64,000 bases of DNA from an uncultured Lentisphaerota bacterium. GTDB taxonomy: Bacteria; Verrucomicrobiota; Kiritimatiellia; CAIQIC01. Shown here piece by piece: positions 43,801-52,037 of the stretch. Both the position numbers and the translations under genes were made by a program. The notes under the pieces were generated by a model that did no database searches, was not told where the DNA came from, and saw only the letters and a list, made by a program, of their open reading frames with translations. Every line of letters starts with the position of its first letter. The stretch's first letter is position 1. The stretch is taken from contig CAIWHP010000273.1 in NCBI GenBank assembly GCA_903912445.1, positions 30,171-94,170 of the forward strand, written 5' to 3'.

Positions 43801-45010
43801 GTAGCTGGTCGAAATTCAGCAGCGGATTTTGCAGCGCGATGTGACGGCGCAGCGCGCAGACCGCCAGATACGTAGCGACGTCATTCGCCTTCGCGTGTGT
43901 CTTGAGCACGGCAAGATCCTGCGCCGCAACCGAGAGGTCCAGTTTCGGGTTTGCCTTGGCCAGAAATTCCAACAGCGCACCGGTGCGGCGCAGCGCCGTG
44001 CCGAGCGGGCCGCCGTCGGCCGGCCAGACCAGGGCGTGTTTGTCGTAGGCTTGCTCGGCCACCTTGTCCTTGTTGGCGCCGGACACCGGACGCGACAGCG
44101 GATATTCCAGCTGGCCGGGCGCCAGCGGATCGGCACGCCAGCTTTCATATTCGGCCAGCCAATAGCGCAGCACGCCATCGCGCGGCTCCGCCGCCGAGAC
44201 CGTCTTCAAGCCGCTGGCCGCGACGATTTTCTCCAGCGCGCGACGCTCGGCGCTCACGTCCTTCACCGGCGGCATGGGCTGGAACGTGGTCGACATCGTG
44301 CCCGGCATCGTGCGCGGCCAGATGCCGGTTTCGCTCGACGCCGATGACGAGAGGTGCAGCACCGCCTCACCGTGCCGGCCGGAAAGATCGGCGACTTTTC
44401 CGGCAAGGCCTTGATCGAATCGCCACAGGCCGATGGTGGCGGCATCGGCGTCCGGCGCGGTGGCGGTCAGCGGCTTGATATCCCGCGCCACCTTGGAAAT
44501 CCGCACCCACAGGATCTCGCCATCGCTGTCCAGCGAGTTGCCGTCCAGCGCGCCGATGACCAGCGGCCCGGCCTCGCGCTGCGCGCTGCGCCGGGCGAGC
44601 GCGTGCTCGCCGGCCAACTCGCCATCGACGAAAATCCGACCGCGCTGCTCCTCCAGCACGAGCGCGAAGTGATGCCACTGGCCGTCGGCCATCTTCAGCT
44701 GCGTCTGTAGCGTGTTGGGCTGATAGCCCGGTACATAGGCGTTCAGCAGCCCGCTCTTGGGCATGGTGAACAGTTCCCAGTGGCCGCAGGAACTTTTCGG
44801 TTCATAGGAAAGCAGGATGTTGTACGTGGCCCGGCTGTTCATCCGCGCGTAGCACTCCACGGTCAGCGGCCGCTGGCCATAGAGCGGATTCGAGGCCACC
44901 CTAGCGACCTGCCGTGGGGTCACCAGCCCGGGCGCATTCGTCAGCGCAACCGCCTGGAGCTGTAAGGCTAGCAAGGCGACCATCGCCGCAAGGACAGCCC
45001 GGTCACTCAT
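40895..45010 (-). CDS. Giant exported protein: LamG, PD40-type propeller, two CxxCH, PQQ/ASST-like propeller
   Basis: About 1370 residues. A signal peptide (MSDRAVLAAMVALLALQLQA) is followed by a LamG domain (about 30-220), a helical linker, and a TolB/PD40-type propeller (about 420-770) with DLSFDGRQIVFAW and DDFDPCWLPDGRMAFISERRG. A region like the hydrazine-synthase alpha family follows (GSVYLEAPVAKELIFQVLDE), with CQGCH at about 909 and CLPCH at about 960, both potential heme c sites. The C-terminal propeller has repeated LPNGN motifs (LLPNGNILTT, PLPDGNVLIG, RLPNGNTLIS) as in PQQ-binding and arylsulfate-sulfotransferase proteins. No anammox role is implied. It may couple glycan binding to redox chemistry or sulfate transfer. 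The start is uncertain: ATGs at 45034 and 45028 are also in frame. The gap 45011-45146 is GC-rich without other features. Confidence 0.75.
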   Translation of the reverse strand: MSDRAVLAAMVALLALQLQAVALTNAPGLVTPRQVARVASNPLYGQRPLTVECYARMNSRATYNILLSYEPKSSCGHWELFTMPKSGLLNAYVPGYQPNTLQTQLKMADGQWHHFALVLEEQRGRIFVDGELAGEHALARRSAQREAGPLVIGALDGNSLDSDGEILWVRISKVARDIKPLTATAPDADAATIGLWRFDQGLAGKVADLSGRHGEAVLHLSSSASSETGIWPRTMPGTMSTTFQPMPPVKDVSAERRALEKIVAASGLKTVSAAEPRDGVLRYWLAEYESWRADPLAPGQLEYPLSRPVSGANKDKVAEQAYDKHALVWPADGGPLGTALRRTGALLEFLAKANPKLDLSVAAQDLAVLKTHAKANDVATYLAVCALRRHIALQNPLLNFDQLLCVARGSFEGSARSNPRTGDVQGGHFTTQYFGFNALPGGGLYTLKDFKTTPRLVNILENAVVQNGRLKGRKLDHGAFATPDLSFDGRQIVFAWTANCEHKWVYAPGTVFHLFRINVDGTGLTQLTDGDVDDFDPCWLPDGRMAFISERRGGFIRCFGGLQVRNYTLFSMKADGTDIVPLSYYETSEWNPSVNNDGKLVYTRWDYTDRENCLGTRFWICGPDGTDPRAPHGNYPKPYHTFPGFERWQGGGHDIRIGTPLVEMGIRAIPNSSRYVFTGAPHHGQVYGSIGLLDLSQPDDGHMSQVKRFTPDEPYPETELPSRRHYKYGTPWPLSQDFLLCNAWENLVLLDRFGNKELLAEHALLPCVQDERLRIIDPIPLRARPTPPLIPSRTSLGSDAASKRPATIAVMNVYDSDLPFPAGTKIKWLRVTQNILKENHQMGQPMIGFERENTPRIPLGIVPVEADGSVYLEAPVAKELIFQVLDESFRAVQSMRSVAFAHPGEQLSCQGCHEPTQRSPQLAKPPLAMQRAPSKLQPELGRIEPVSYYRQIKPIFEKTCLPCHAKERKGLQDMSYAALRADAFWFSGAMGLGMTSDYSGIHGGSRTIPGRFGARYCRLGNALANAAHVKAVAEADRRTVALWLDSNSLRLGAYEDEAAQLRGELVWPVLDVDPRNPLGTETTAPALARNFWHENLRGPYACLIAEHAHNRVALLDERGAVVWDYAVPHPQDAWLLPNGNILTTYYQGVREVTREKQIVWEYKTEKPNEIPCCQPLPDGNVLIGIVGECRLIEVNRQGTIVREVRLATTEQKPHAQFRMCRKTPAGTYLVPFTAEGAVREFDATGKLLREFPREPSPVAALRLPNGNTLISAGGAVTEYDGENKIVWRVDGEWLPALQLGTLAGLQRLPNGNTIVCNWNTRDNGDKIGAHIFELTPDKRVVWKITGPHIGQVAQCQILTPDFRLREETIVR

Positions 45011-45146
45011 GGTCTTTATCACGCCCATGTTCATCGCATGTCCGTACTTTGTCCGTCGAGCCAAAACCCAGCCCATCGCCGCTGCCACTGCCGTGACCCG
45101 CGCCCGGGCGGCAGACCTGCGCGCGCCCGGCTGCGGCCCCGGCCGA

Positions 45147-47852
45147 TTATTTCTTTGGGGCGGTCGGCGGTTGCGGCACCCCGGGCGGAACGGCTGGCAG
45201 ACGGACCGGAGGACAGTCTTCCATGTCCGGACCCATGGCTTTCAGTTCGATGGCCATTGCGCCCCGTTCGAGGGAGTCATAGCCTACCGTCAGGCGCACA
45301 TAGCGCGCCTTTTTCGGTTCGAACCATCGCTCAAGCGGATAGCCGGCATTGGGTTTCATGTTCTTGCGCTCGTCGAAAGCCATGTCCCACTGCTGCCCGT
45401 CGAGCGAGGTTTCCACGCAGAACTGTGTGAACCATGGCACGGTATATTTCCACAGCCGCTCGCGCTGCCAGAAGCAGAACCGTGTTTCAAGGTGGTCCAA
45501 AGTCCGCTCCGTGCCGAGATCAATCGTGGCGGTGGCCGGCAGTTTCGAATACCTGCGGTCCGCGCGCGGGTTCCCGGACCACCACCCGTTCAGGCGGGCG
45601 GTGTCCCCGTCCACCAAGCAGCGGCCTTCGTGCCCCTGCGCCTCCGAAGTGGTCTGCACCGGACGGTGGAGCGCGTGGTTGACGTAGCGCTTCACCGGCG
45701 GCAGCCCAATGGCGGTGGGCTGCAACTCGATGACCTTGAAATCCCCAGATGGCACAGCCAGCTCCACGAGGGTGGTCGCTCCGGCACGCTTGCAGGAGAC
45801 GTTGCGGTCTTCCACCCACTCCAGCGCATCGGCGACGGGGAAGTTGCACGCGATTTTCACCGGTATTTTTTTGGGGGGCTGGACGGCATCCACCGATGCG
45901 GTGGCGTGCTTCACGATGGCGACCGGCTCCGTCTCATAGGAATAATTGAACACGGTCAGCACCCAGCCAGCGCCTTTTTTGAACACAGAATAGCCCGTGC
46001 TGCCGCGGTCATTCTGAGGGATATGGACGGCCAACGGGAGCAGCCCTGAACAGAGGTGGTCCATCAGATCCGCCGTGAAGTTCAGCAGCGGTTTCTTTTC
46101 CCAGTTGCGCAGCTTGTCGCTGGTCATGGCTCCCTCGCGGCCGAGCAGATACGGCGCCCCGACGACGACGACCGTGCCCTGCCCGTAGCGATGCCACACC
46201 ACGACGGCGGCCCCTTCGCCACTTTTCACCAGCACCTCGGCATCCGCCGCCAGCTTCATTTTCCGGCACGCAAAGCGCGGCTCCGCCTGCTGCTTGCCGC
46301 ACAAGGCGCACTCGCTGGCGTTGGCCTCAACAGAGCCGGGCAGCAGCTCCACGCCCAGGAAGTCGGCCGGCAGCCCACCCGCGTCCTCGGCGTTCACCAC
46401 AAACGCGCCGCCCGCACGGACGTGACGCATAAGCTTGGCGGCAAGATCGGCGTCTATTTTCAAACCGCCCAGGGCCACGAGTACGCGGTAATTTTCCAGC
46501 GCTTTCGGGTCCGCGCCCTGGCCGGGGACATTCGGCTTGAGGATGTCGAACAGGTCCCCGTAGGGCGCGGTGCGCAGGTAGCTGTTGCCGCCGCCTTCCG
46601 GCGTTTGCGGAAACAGCAGGTCGCACAACAGGCCGTAGTTCATCTGGTCGCAATCGTCCATCGGCCGGTAGGTGCCGAACGTGGTGCCGAAACGCTCGTC
46701 GGGCAGCGTGCGTTCCCAGTCGAGCAGGAGCGCCACCGGGACATACGGCGTGCCACGGTCCGGATGGCGCTGGATGAAGGCACACACTTCCTTGAAGAGC
46801 TGACCGAGCGGCGAGAGTTCATAAAAACCGTCACGCTCGTAGTCGGTGTAGAGCGTCCCGGCGAACCCTTCGTTCAAGCAGTAGTTCACTCCGGCCAGAT
46901 AAGGCTCATACATGAAAATACGGCAGTGTGAGTAGGGATAGCCGTTTTCCTCGCCGATGCGCGCCGTGTTTAGATGGGAAGAGAGCAACGCCGTCGGCTC
47001 GTTCGGCCCGTACATGATCCAGGTTTTTTGGCCGCCGGACTGGCGCATCGCGCCGCGGCAGAGCGCGCGGGAGAGATAGGTCAAGCCCTTGTTGCCGACC
47101 GCACGGTTCCCGGGCTGCATGGCGAGATACGAAAACGAGTTATTCCGGTCATTGAGGTCCCAGGCAATGGCGTTCGAGAGACCGATCTCGCGGAACATGA
47201 CGTCCGCCTGCAATTTGCCGAGCATGGTGTATTCGGAAACAGTCCAGGCGTGGCGCTGATCCCTGAAAAACGGCAGCGCCTTTTCCACCAGCGGCAGGCC
47301 GTATTTCCGCGTGTAGTCCGCCCGAAACGAAGGATCGGCCACCCAGCTCGTCTTTTCGCCAAGTAGCGGCGGCAGGAAGAACTCGAAACGGTAGCTGTAT
47401 TCGGTGTGACCGTCCCCCAGCCAGAGATCGCCAGCCGCCTGCACCGCTGCGGCCGACAACGGGTGCGCGTGTGCGTTCTGGGCATGGTATTCGTGCGTGA
47501 GGAAGGGCCAGCGGTTTTTCAAATAGAGGTCCACCAGGGCCTGCTGCTCCGCCGGCTTGACGGCAGAAGGATCGAACCCGCCGAGGCTGATCGGGCCCGG
47601 AGTCAGCAGGCGATCCAGCCCGAGGGACCGCAGCGCGGCATAGTTCTTGCCGGTAAAACTCCACGGTCCCTGCGCGGCAAAATAAAAATCCTGTGCGCCG
47701 ATCTTGCGCTGCTGACAGTAGTCGTTCATCGGCCAGTCCGCCGCCGGCGGCAGCAACGGACGGGGCGGCGCGGGCCACGGAGTATCGCCGGCGCAGACAC
47801 CACCGCAAAGGAACCGTGCAAACACGAGCGCAAGCATCAGGCGTGTTTTCAT
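45147..47852 (-). CDS. Exported clan-A hydrolase-like protein with GATase-like and CBM32-type domains
   Basis: About 901 residues. The signal peptide is MKTRLMLALVFARFLCGGVCA. The TIM-barrel part (about 60-430) contains LTHEYHAQNAHAH, NAIAWDLNDRNNSFSYL and KTWIMYGPNEPTALL, whose N-E-P resembles the acid/base motif of clan A. A GATase-like Rossmann region follows (ENYRVLVALGGLKIDADLAAK), as in GH42-type beta-galactosidases, then a beta-domain. The C-terminus is an F5/8 type C (CBM32-like) sugar-binding domain (ATIDLGTERTLDHLETRF, KKARYVRLTVGYDS). The exact GH family is unclear. I chose the ATG at 47852 because it opens a good signal peptide and GAAAGG precedes it; the in-frame extension upstream looks non-coding. 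Confidence 0.72.
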   Translation of the reverse strand: MKTRLMLALVFARFLCGGVCAGDTPWPAPPRPLLPPAADWPMNDYCQQRKIGAQDFYFAAQGPWSFTGKNYAALRSLGLDRLLTPGPISLGGFDPSAVKPAEQQALVDLYLKNRWPFLTHEYHAQNAHAHPLSAAAVQAAGDLWLGDGHTEYSYRFEFFLPPLLGEKTSWVADPSFRADYTRKYGLPLVEKALPFFRDQRHAWTVSEYTMLGKLQADVMFREIGLSNAIAWDLNDRNNSFSYLAMQPGNRAVGNKGLTYLSRALCRGAMRQSGGQKTWIMYGPNEPTALLSSHLNTARIGEENGYPYSHCRIFMYEPYLAGVNYCLNEGFAGTLYTDYERDGFYELSPLGQLFKEVCAFIQRHPDRGTPYVPVALLLDWERTLPDERFGTTFGTYRPMDDCDQMNYGLLCDLLFPQTPEGGGNSYLRTAPYGDLFDILKPNVPGQGADPKALENYRVLVALGGLKIDADLAAKLMRHVRAGGAFVVNAEDAGGLPADFLGVELLPGSVEANASECALCGKQQAEPRFACRKMKLAADAEVLVKSGEGAAVVVWHRYGQGTVVVVGAPYLLGREGAMTSDKLRNWEKKPLLNFTADLMDHLCSGLLPLAVHIPQNDRGSTGYSVFKKGAGWVLTVFNYSYETEPVAIVKHATASVDAVQPPKKIPVKIACNFPVADALEWVEDRNVSCKRAGATTLVELAVPSGDFKVIELQPTAIGLPPVKRYVNHALHRPVQTTSEAQGHEGRCLVDGDTARLNGWWSGNPRADRRYSKLPATATIDLGTERTLDHLETRFCFWQRERLWKYTVPWFTQFCVETSLDGQQWDMAFDERKNMKPNAGYPLERWFEPKKARYVRLTVGYDSLERGAMAIELKAMGPDMEDCPPVRLPAVPPGVPQPPTAPKK

Positions 47853-48055
47853 ACGGCGCGGCCTTTCGTCCATGGCCGGCGGTGGCCGTCTTTCTTCGGG
47901 AATGCCCGTGCGGCGCCAGCCGCACCCCGGCCGATGCACCTCAGAAATACGCGGCGTTGTACTGCTGCCATATCCCCTGCCCTGCGTGACCAGCTTCTGT
48001 GACGTACCCAACGGGTGGCGCGTCGGTTTTATTGCAACGCCGACAGGGTAACAGC
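47853..48055. other. Intergenic, 203 bp
   Basis: I see no gene and no palindrome A. It probably carries the promoter of the CBM32-type hydrolase and the terminator of the sulfatase gene upstream, but no clear stem with a T-run is visible. Confidence 0.35.
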
Positions 48056-49990
48056 CTAGGGCCGGCGGGGCTGCGTGGCGGTGCTGATAGTGAGATTTTT
48101 GATGGTGCCTTTGAGCATCGTCTTGCCGTCGTAGTCATCCACGGTGACCTTCGCGTCGTGGCCGACGCAGAAATCTTCCTGCGGCTGCTTGTGCAACAGG
48201 CCGGCGGCCCTGCCGTTGGCGGCGGGCTTGCCATCGAGCAGCAGCGTCATCGCGCCATCGCTGGCGAGCCGCGCCTCGATGCGCGTCGTCTCGCCAAGCG
48301 CCTCGGCGGAGGTGATGCGCGTGACGGCCTTGCTCCCACCATGCACCGCGAAGACGGCGTGACCGTCCTTGAGATAGAGCGCGTAGCCGACCGACGCGCC
48401 GCCGTGCGAGACGATGACGCCGCTCCGCGCCGAGGTCGTCAGTTCGCAGGAAATCGTGATCGGCTTGCCGACGACCTGCGGCGCGAGATCGGGCGTGAGC
48501 ACGTCGCCGACTTTCAGCGCGTCGAGCGCGGCGGAGACGCCGGGTTTTTTCGCGACGCCTTTTCTCTTCGCTGCGCCTTTTTTCTCGCCAACCTCGGAGG
48601 GATAAAGCGTGACGGCGTTTTCCACGAAACCCGCCGGGCGCACTTCGGGGCCGGGCTGGCCATCGCCGAGCTCCGCCGCCATTTTCAGCGCGAGCGCTTT
48701 CAGGCGCTGCACCACGTCGGGATGTTCCGCGGCCACATCGGTGCGCTCGCCGATTTCCACGTCGAGATTGTAGAGGCGCGGCTTGTCGAGCGAGGCCGGG
48801 ACCGCCGGCCCGCCTTTGCCCATGCTCTCGGATTGCGGTGCGATGGCGAGTTTCCACGGCCCGACGCGCACCGCCTGCAGCTTGTAGCCGTGATAGTAGT
48901 AGCGCGCTTCGTGCGGCGATTCCTTCGTCTGGCCCAGCAGCAGCGGCGAGATATCTTTGCCGTCAATTTTCTTGTCGGCAGGCACCGTGCCGCCCGCCAG
49001 CTTCACGAACGTCGGCAGAAAATCATAGTTACCTGCGATCGCATCGCACACGCTGCCGGCGGCGACCTTGCCCGGCCACCACGCCAGCGTCGGCTCGCGC
49101 ACGCCGCCTTCCCACGTGCTGCCCTTGCCGCCGCGCAGCGGGCCGGCCGTGCCGGCGTCGTTGCCCTTGACGAGCCACGGTCCGTTGTCGCTGCTGAACA
49201 TCACCAGCGTATTCTGGTCGAGCTTGAGTTCGCGCAGCTTCGCGAAGACCTGACCGACGCTCCAATCTACTTCCTCGACCCAATCGCCAAACCGACCATT
49301 CGCCGATTTCCCCTCAAACGCCTTGCCTGGATGGATCGGCGTGTGCACCGCGGTGTGCGGGAAGTAGAGGAAGAAAGGATGCTCCTTGTTCGTGGTGATG
49401 AACTTCAGCGCCTCGGTCGTGTAGCGCTCGATGATGCAGTTCTGCGCGTCGTCGGTGAGCAGTTCCTCGACGGTCTCGTCGCGCATCAGCGGCACGACGG
49501 GCTGGCCGTTGACCTTCGATTTTTTCATCATGTCGTTCGAATAGGGCAACCCGAAGTAATGATCGAAGCCATGCCGCGTCGGCAGAAACTCCGGCTGGTC
49601 GCCCAGGTGCCACTTGCCGATGCACATCGTCGCGTAGCCCTGCGCCTTCATCAGTTCGCCGATGGTGTGCTCGGCGGCATTGATGCCGTGCTGCGACCCC
49701 GGCGGGAAGACGCCGGGGATCGAAACGCGCACGCCGTAGCAACCGGTCATCACCTGCGAACGCGAGACCGAGCAGACCGGCGCGGCATAGAAGCTGGTGA
49801 ACTTCATGCCTTCCTGCGCCATGCGGTCGAGATGCGGCGTGCGGTTCTTCGTCGAGCCGAACGGCCCGATGTCGCCATAACCCATGTCGTCGATGAAGAT
49901 CAGGATGATGTTCGGCTTGGCGGCTGCTTGCGCCGGGAGCGCGCTCACGGAGCACAGCAGCGCGGCGAGCGCGAGGAGGATTTTCGTCAT
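48056..49990 (-). CDS. Exported sulfatase with variant site CSVSR and C-terminal beta-domain
   Basis: A 644-residue sulfatase. Signal peptide MTKILLALAALLCSVSALPA, then KPNIILIFIDDMGYGDIG. The formylglycine motif reads CSVSR (Cys73, Arg77), so the usual Pro is Val. The rest (MTGCYGVRVS, CIGKWHLGD, FSSDNGPWL and the lysine that follows) is intact, so it may still be matured and active. After residue 490 a Lys/Ala linker leads to a concanavalin-like beta-sandwich (about 515-640: LTTSARSGVIVSHGGASVGY) that probably binds glycan. AAGGAAA lies before the ATG. A palindrome A pair lies 37-87 bp upstream, in the 127-bp gap to the next sulfatase. Confidence 0.9.
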   Translation of the reverse strand: MTKILLALAALLCSVSALPAQAAAKPNIILIFIDDMGYGDIGPFGSTKNRTPHLDRMAQEGMKFTSFYAAPVCSVSRSQVMTGCYGVRVSIPGVFPPGSQHGINAAEHTIGELMKAQGYATMCIGKWHLGDQPEFLPTRHGFDHYFGLPYSNDMMKKSKVNGQPVVPLMRDETVEELLTDDAQNCIIERYTTEALKFITTNKEHPFFLYFPHTAVHTPIHPGKAFEGKSANGRFGDWVEEVDWSVGQVFAKLRELKLDQNTLVMFSSDNGPWLVKGNDAGTAGPLRGGKGSTWEGGVREPTLAWWPGKVAAGSVCDAIAGNYDFLPTFVKLAGGTVPADKKIDGKDISPLLLGQTKESPHEARYYYHGYKLQAVRVGPWKLAIAPQSESMGKGGPAVPASLDKPRLYNLDVEIGERTDVAAEHPDVVQRLKALALKMAAELGDGQPGPEVRPAGFVENAVTLYPSEVGEKKGAAKRKGVAKKPGVSAALDALKVGDVLTPDLAPQVVGKPITISCELTTSARSGVIVSHGGASVGYALYLKDGHAVFAVHGGSKAVTRITSAEALGETTRIEARLASDGAMTLLLDGKPAANGRAAGLLHKQPQEDFCVGHDAKVTVDDYDGKTMLKGTIKNLTISTATQPRRP

Positions 49991-50026
49991 GGGATTATTT
50001 CCTTTTTCTGGTCGCTGTCAGCGGAG

Positions 50027-50077
50027 TTTTCCAAACATTGGAAAACAAAACCGTGACTTTTCCAAGGCTTGGAAAAG
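50027..50077. promoter_or_regulatory. Palindrome A array (2 units, possibly 3) upstream of a sulfatase
   Basis: CCAAACATTGG (centre 50036) and CCAAGGCTTGG (centre 50067), 31 bp apart, sit in near-perfect 20-bp palindromes with T4/A4 arms. A weak match (CCTTTTTCTGG, centre 50006) lies 30 bp further towards the ATG. Confidence 0.65.
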
Positions 50078-50117
50078 TTGTCTGGGCGGCGCTGGGGCTC
50101 ATGTCTGTTTTCATCCG

Positions 50118-52037
50118 TCATTTGATTTCGTCTGCGCGAACGGTCCGTACGCGGATATTAGAGAAATTTTCGGAGTCGGCAATCTTGCGCGTGCGGCTGT
50201 CCTTGCCGCAGGTCCAGAGGGGTGTGGCGGTGCCATCGGTATGACGGAGGCGGAGGTTGTCGAGATAGACCCTGAACGCGCCGGGTTTGCCGCCGGTGAA
50301 GACCAGGCCGTGCCGCGGCAGCGAGCCGGGCGCGCTGCTACACAGACCGATCACGCGATGTTCCCAGACGCCGGGGCCGCCCTTGGGCTCCGGGCCGAGG
50401 ACCTGCTCGCGGCCGAACTGATCCACGCCCTCGCCGCGGCGGAAATCGAACTGCTTCGGCTGCTCGTCGTTGCCTTTGAACGGCGCGTAGAAGAAACCGC
50501 GCCGCAGGCTGTCCGGCGCGACGGCAAGATCGAACTCGATGTAGTCGCTGGCGACATGCCCGCCCTCAAGGCTCGCGAACGGCACGACCAGTTGATCCTT
50601 CGGCCGCGCTTTGGCCGTCACGGTCGCAGTGATTTCCAGCACCTCGCCTTCGGGCGCGGGCTGGGCGTCGAGCCGCGCGGGCGCTGCCTGGTGCGAGAGC
50701 GCCGCGCCGAGCGACGCGACCCACGCGTCCATCTTGGCTGTGAGTTCCGTCACCGTCTCGGGATGGATGGTGGCGACGTTGGTCGCCTCGCCCGCGTCCT
50801 TGCGGATGTCATAGAGCTCGGCGTGATCGAAGAAGCGGTGGAGCTTCCACTGCGCGGTGCGCAGGGCGTCCTCGTTGCGCCACGCCCAGTAACAGCTCTC
50901 CACCGGGCTGGCGCCGCCTTCGCGCAGCGCGGGCCAGATGTTCTTGCCATCGAGCGGGCGCGTGGAGGGCATCGTCCCGCCCGCCATCGCGAGCAGCGTC
51001 GGGAACATATCGAGCGCGCCGCACAAGCCTTCCCAGGTGCGCCCGGCAAGTTTTTCCCGCGGCCAATGGATCACCGTCGGCAGCCGTACGCCGCCTTCAT
51101 AGATGCTGTGCTTGCCGCCTTTGAGGGGCAGATTGCTGCCGTCCTTCGTCGCGCCGTTGTCGCTGGTGAAAACGACGATGGTGTTCTCGCGCAAGCCAAG
51201 CCGGTCGAGCTCCGCTAGAATTGCGGCGACGTTTTTGTCCATCGCCCGCACCATGGCGGCGTAGCTGCGCTTGGTCGCGTCGGTCACCTTCGCATCTACG
51301 TCCTGCAGGTCGGAATCCTTCGCCTGATAGGGTGCGTGGACGATGTGGAACGGCATGTAGCAGAAGAACGGGCGCTTCTTGTTCTCGCGGATGAAATCCA
51401 GCACGTGGCCGGTGATCAGGTCCTCGGTGTACCCGACATCCTGCGGCCGGTATTCGCGGTTGTGCCACCAGCTTACCGGCCCGTGGCCGCCGACGGTGCG
51501 CCGCGTGAAGTAATCCGCGCCGCCGCCGTAATAGACCCACGCCTCGTCGAAGCCGTGTTCGTTCGCGCCGAGCCCGCCGATGAGTTTCTTGTTGGGCTTG
51601 TCCTTGAAAGCTTCCGCAAACGCCGCGCGATATTCCGGCGTGTCGGGATCCTCGCCGTTGTGCCACTTGCCGAAGACGCCCGTACGATAGCCGTTGGCCT
51701 TGAACACCTCCGCGATGGTCGTCTCCTCGCGCGCGAGTTCGCCGCCGACCTCCGGCCCCGTGCCGACGCGGAACGGATGCCGCCCGGTCAGCAGCATCGC
51801 GCGCGTCGGCGAACACACGCACCAGCCCATGAAATTCCGCAACTCGACGCCCTGCTTGAACAGCCGGTCAATCGTCGGCGTCGGGATGCCGCCGCCGTGC
51901 GCGCTCACATCGCTCCAACCCAGATCGTCGGCAAGGAGATAAACTATGTTGGGCTTTTCGTCAGCGCTCGAACCACCCGCACAGAGGCAGGCCGCGGCGA
52001 GTGCGAGAAAGGTTTTTTTCATGACGGAAGTTTTCAT
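50118..52037 (-). CDS. Exported sulfatase with long C-terminal domain (CSPTR)
   Basis: A 639-residue sulfatase. The signal peptide ends near SSADEKPN. The fold starts with NIVYLLADDLGWSDVSAHGGG. The formylglycine site is CSPTR (Cys75, Arg79), followed by LLTGRHPFRVG. FGKWHNGED and FTSDNGATKDG follow. Residues 455-639 form an extra beta-rich domain, about 180 residues beyond an ordinary sulfatase, with no catalytic motif I recognise (GGKPGAFRVYLDNLRLRH). It looks like a glycan-binding or structural module. I chose the ATG at 52037 because it overlaps the preceding stop by one base (TGATG); the ATG at 52022 would also give a signal peptide. Confidence 0.91.
   Translation of the reverse strand: MKTSVMKKTFLALAAACLCAGGSSADEKPNIVYLLADDLGWSDVSAHGGGIPTPTIDRLFKQGVELRNFMGWCVCSPTRAMLLTGRHPFRVGTGPEVGGELAREETTIAEVFKANGYRTGVFGKWHNGEDPDTPEYRAAFAEAFKDKPNKKLIGGLGANEHGFDEAWVYYGGGADYFTRRTVGGHGPVSWWHNREYRPQDVGYTEDLITGHVLDFIRENKKRPFFCYMPFHIVHAPYQAKDSDLQDVDAKVTDATKRSYAAMVRAMDKNVAAILAELDRLGLRENTIVVFTSDNGATKDGSNLPLKGGKHSIYEGGVRLPTVIHWPREKLAGRTWEGLCGALDMFPTLLAMAGGTMPSTRPLDGKNIWPALREGGASPVESCYWAWRNEDALRTAQWKLHRFFDHAELYDIRKDAGEATNVATIHPETVTELTAKMDAWVASLGAALSHQAAPARLDAQPAPEGEVLEITATVTAKARPKDQLVVPFASLEGGHVASDYIEFDLAVAPDSLRRGFFYAPFKGNDEQPKQFDFRRGEGVDQFGREQVLGPEPKGGPGVWEHRVIGLCSSAPGSLPRHGLVFTGGKPGAFRVYLDNLRLRHTDGTATPLWTCGKDSRTRKIADSENFSNIRVRTVRADEIK

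Noticed and set aside
40895-45010. Hydrazine synthase subunit and hence an anammox locus
   Set aside because: Only a domain-level resemblance; partner subunits and other anammox genes are absent.
45090-45146. GC-rich stretch similar to 9080-9120
   Set aside because: Similarity is limited to alternating GC and could not be aligned convincingly.
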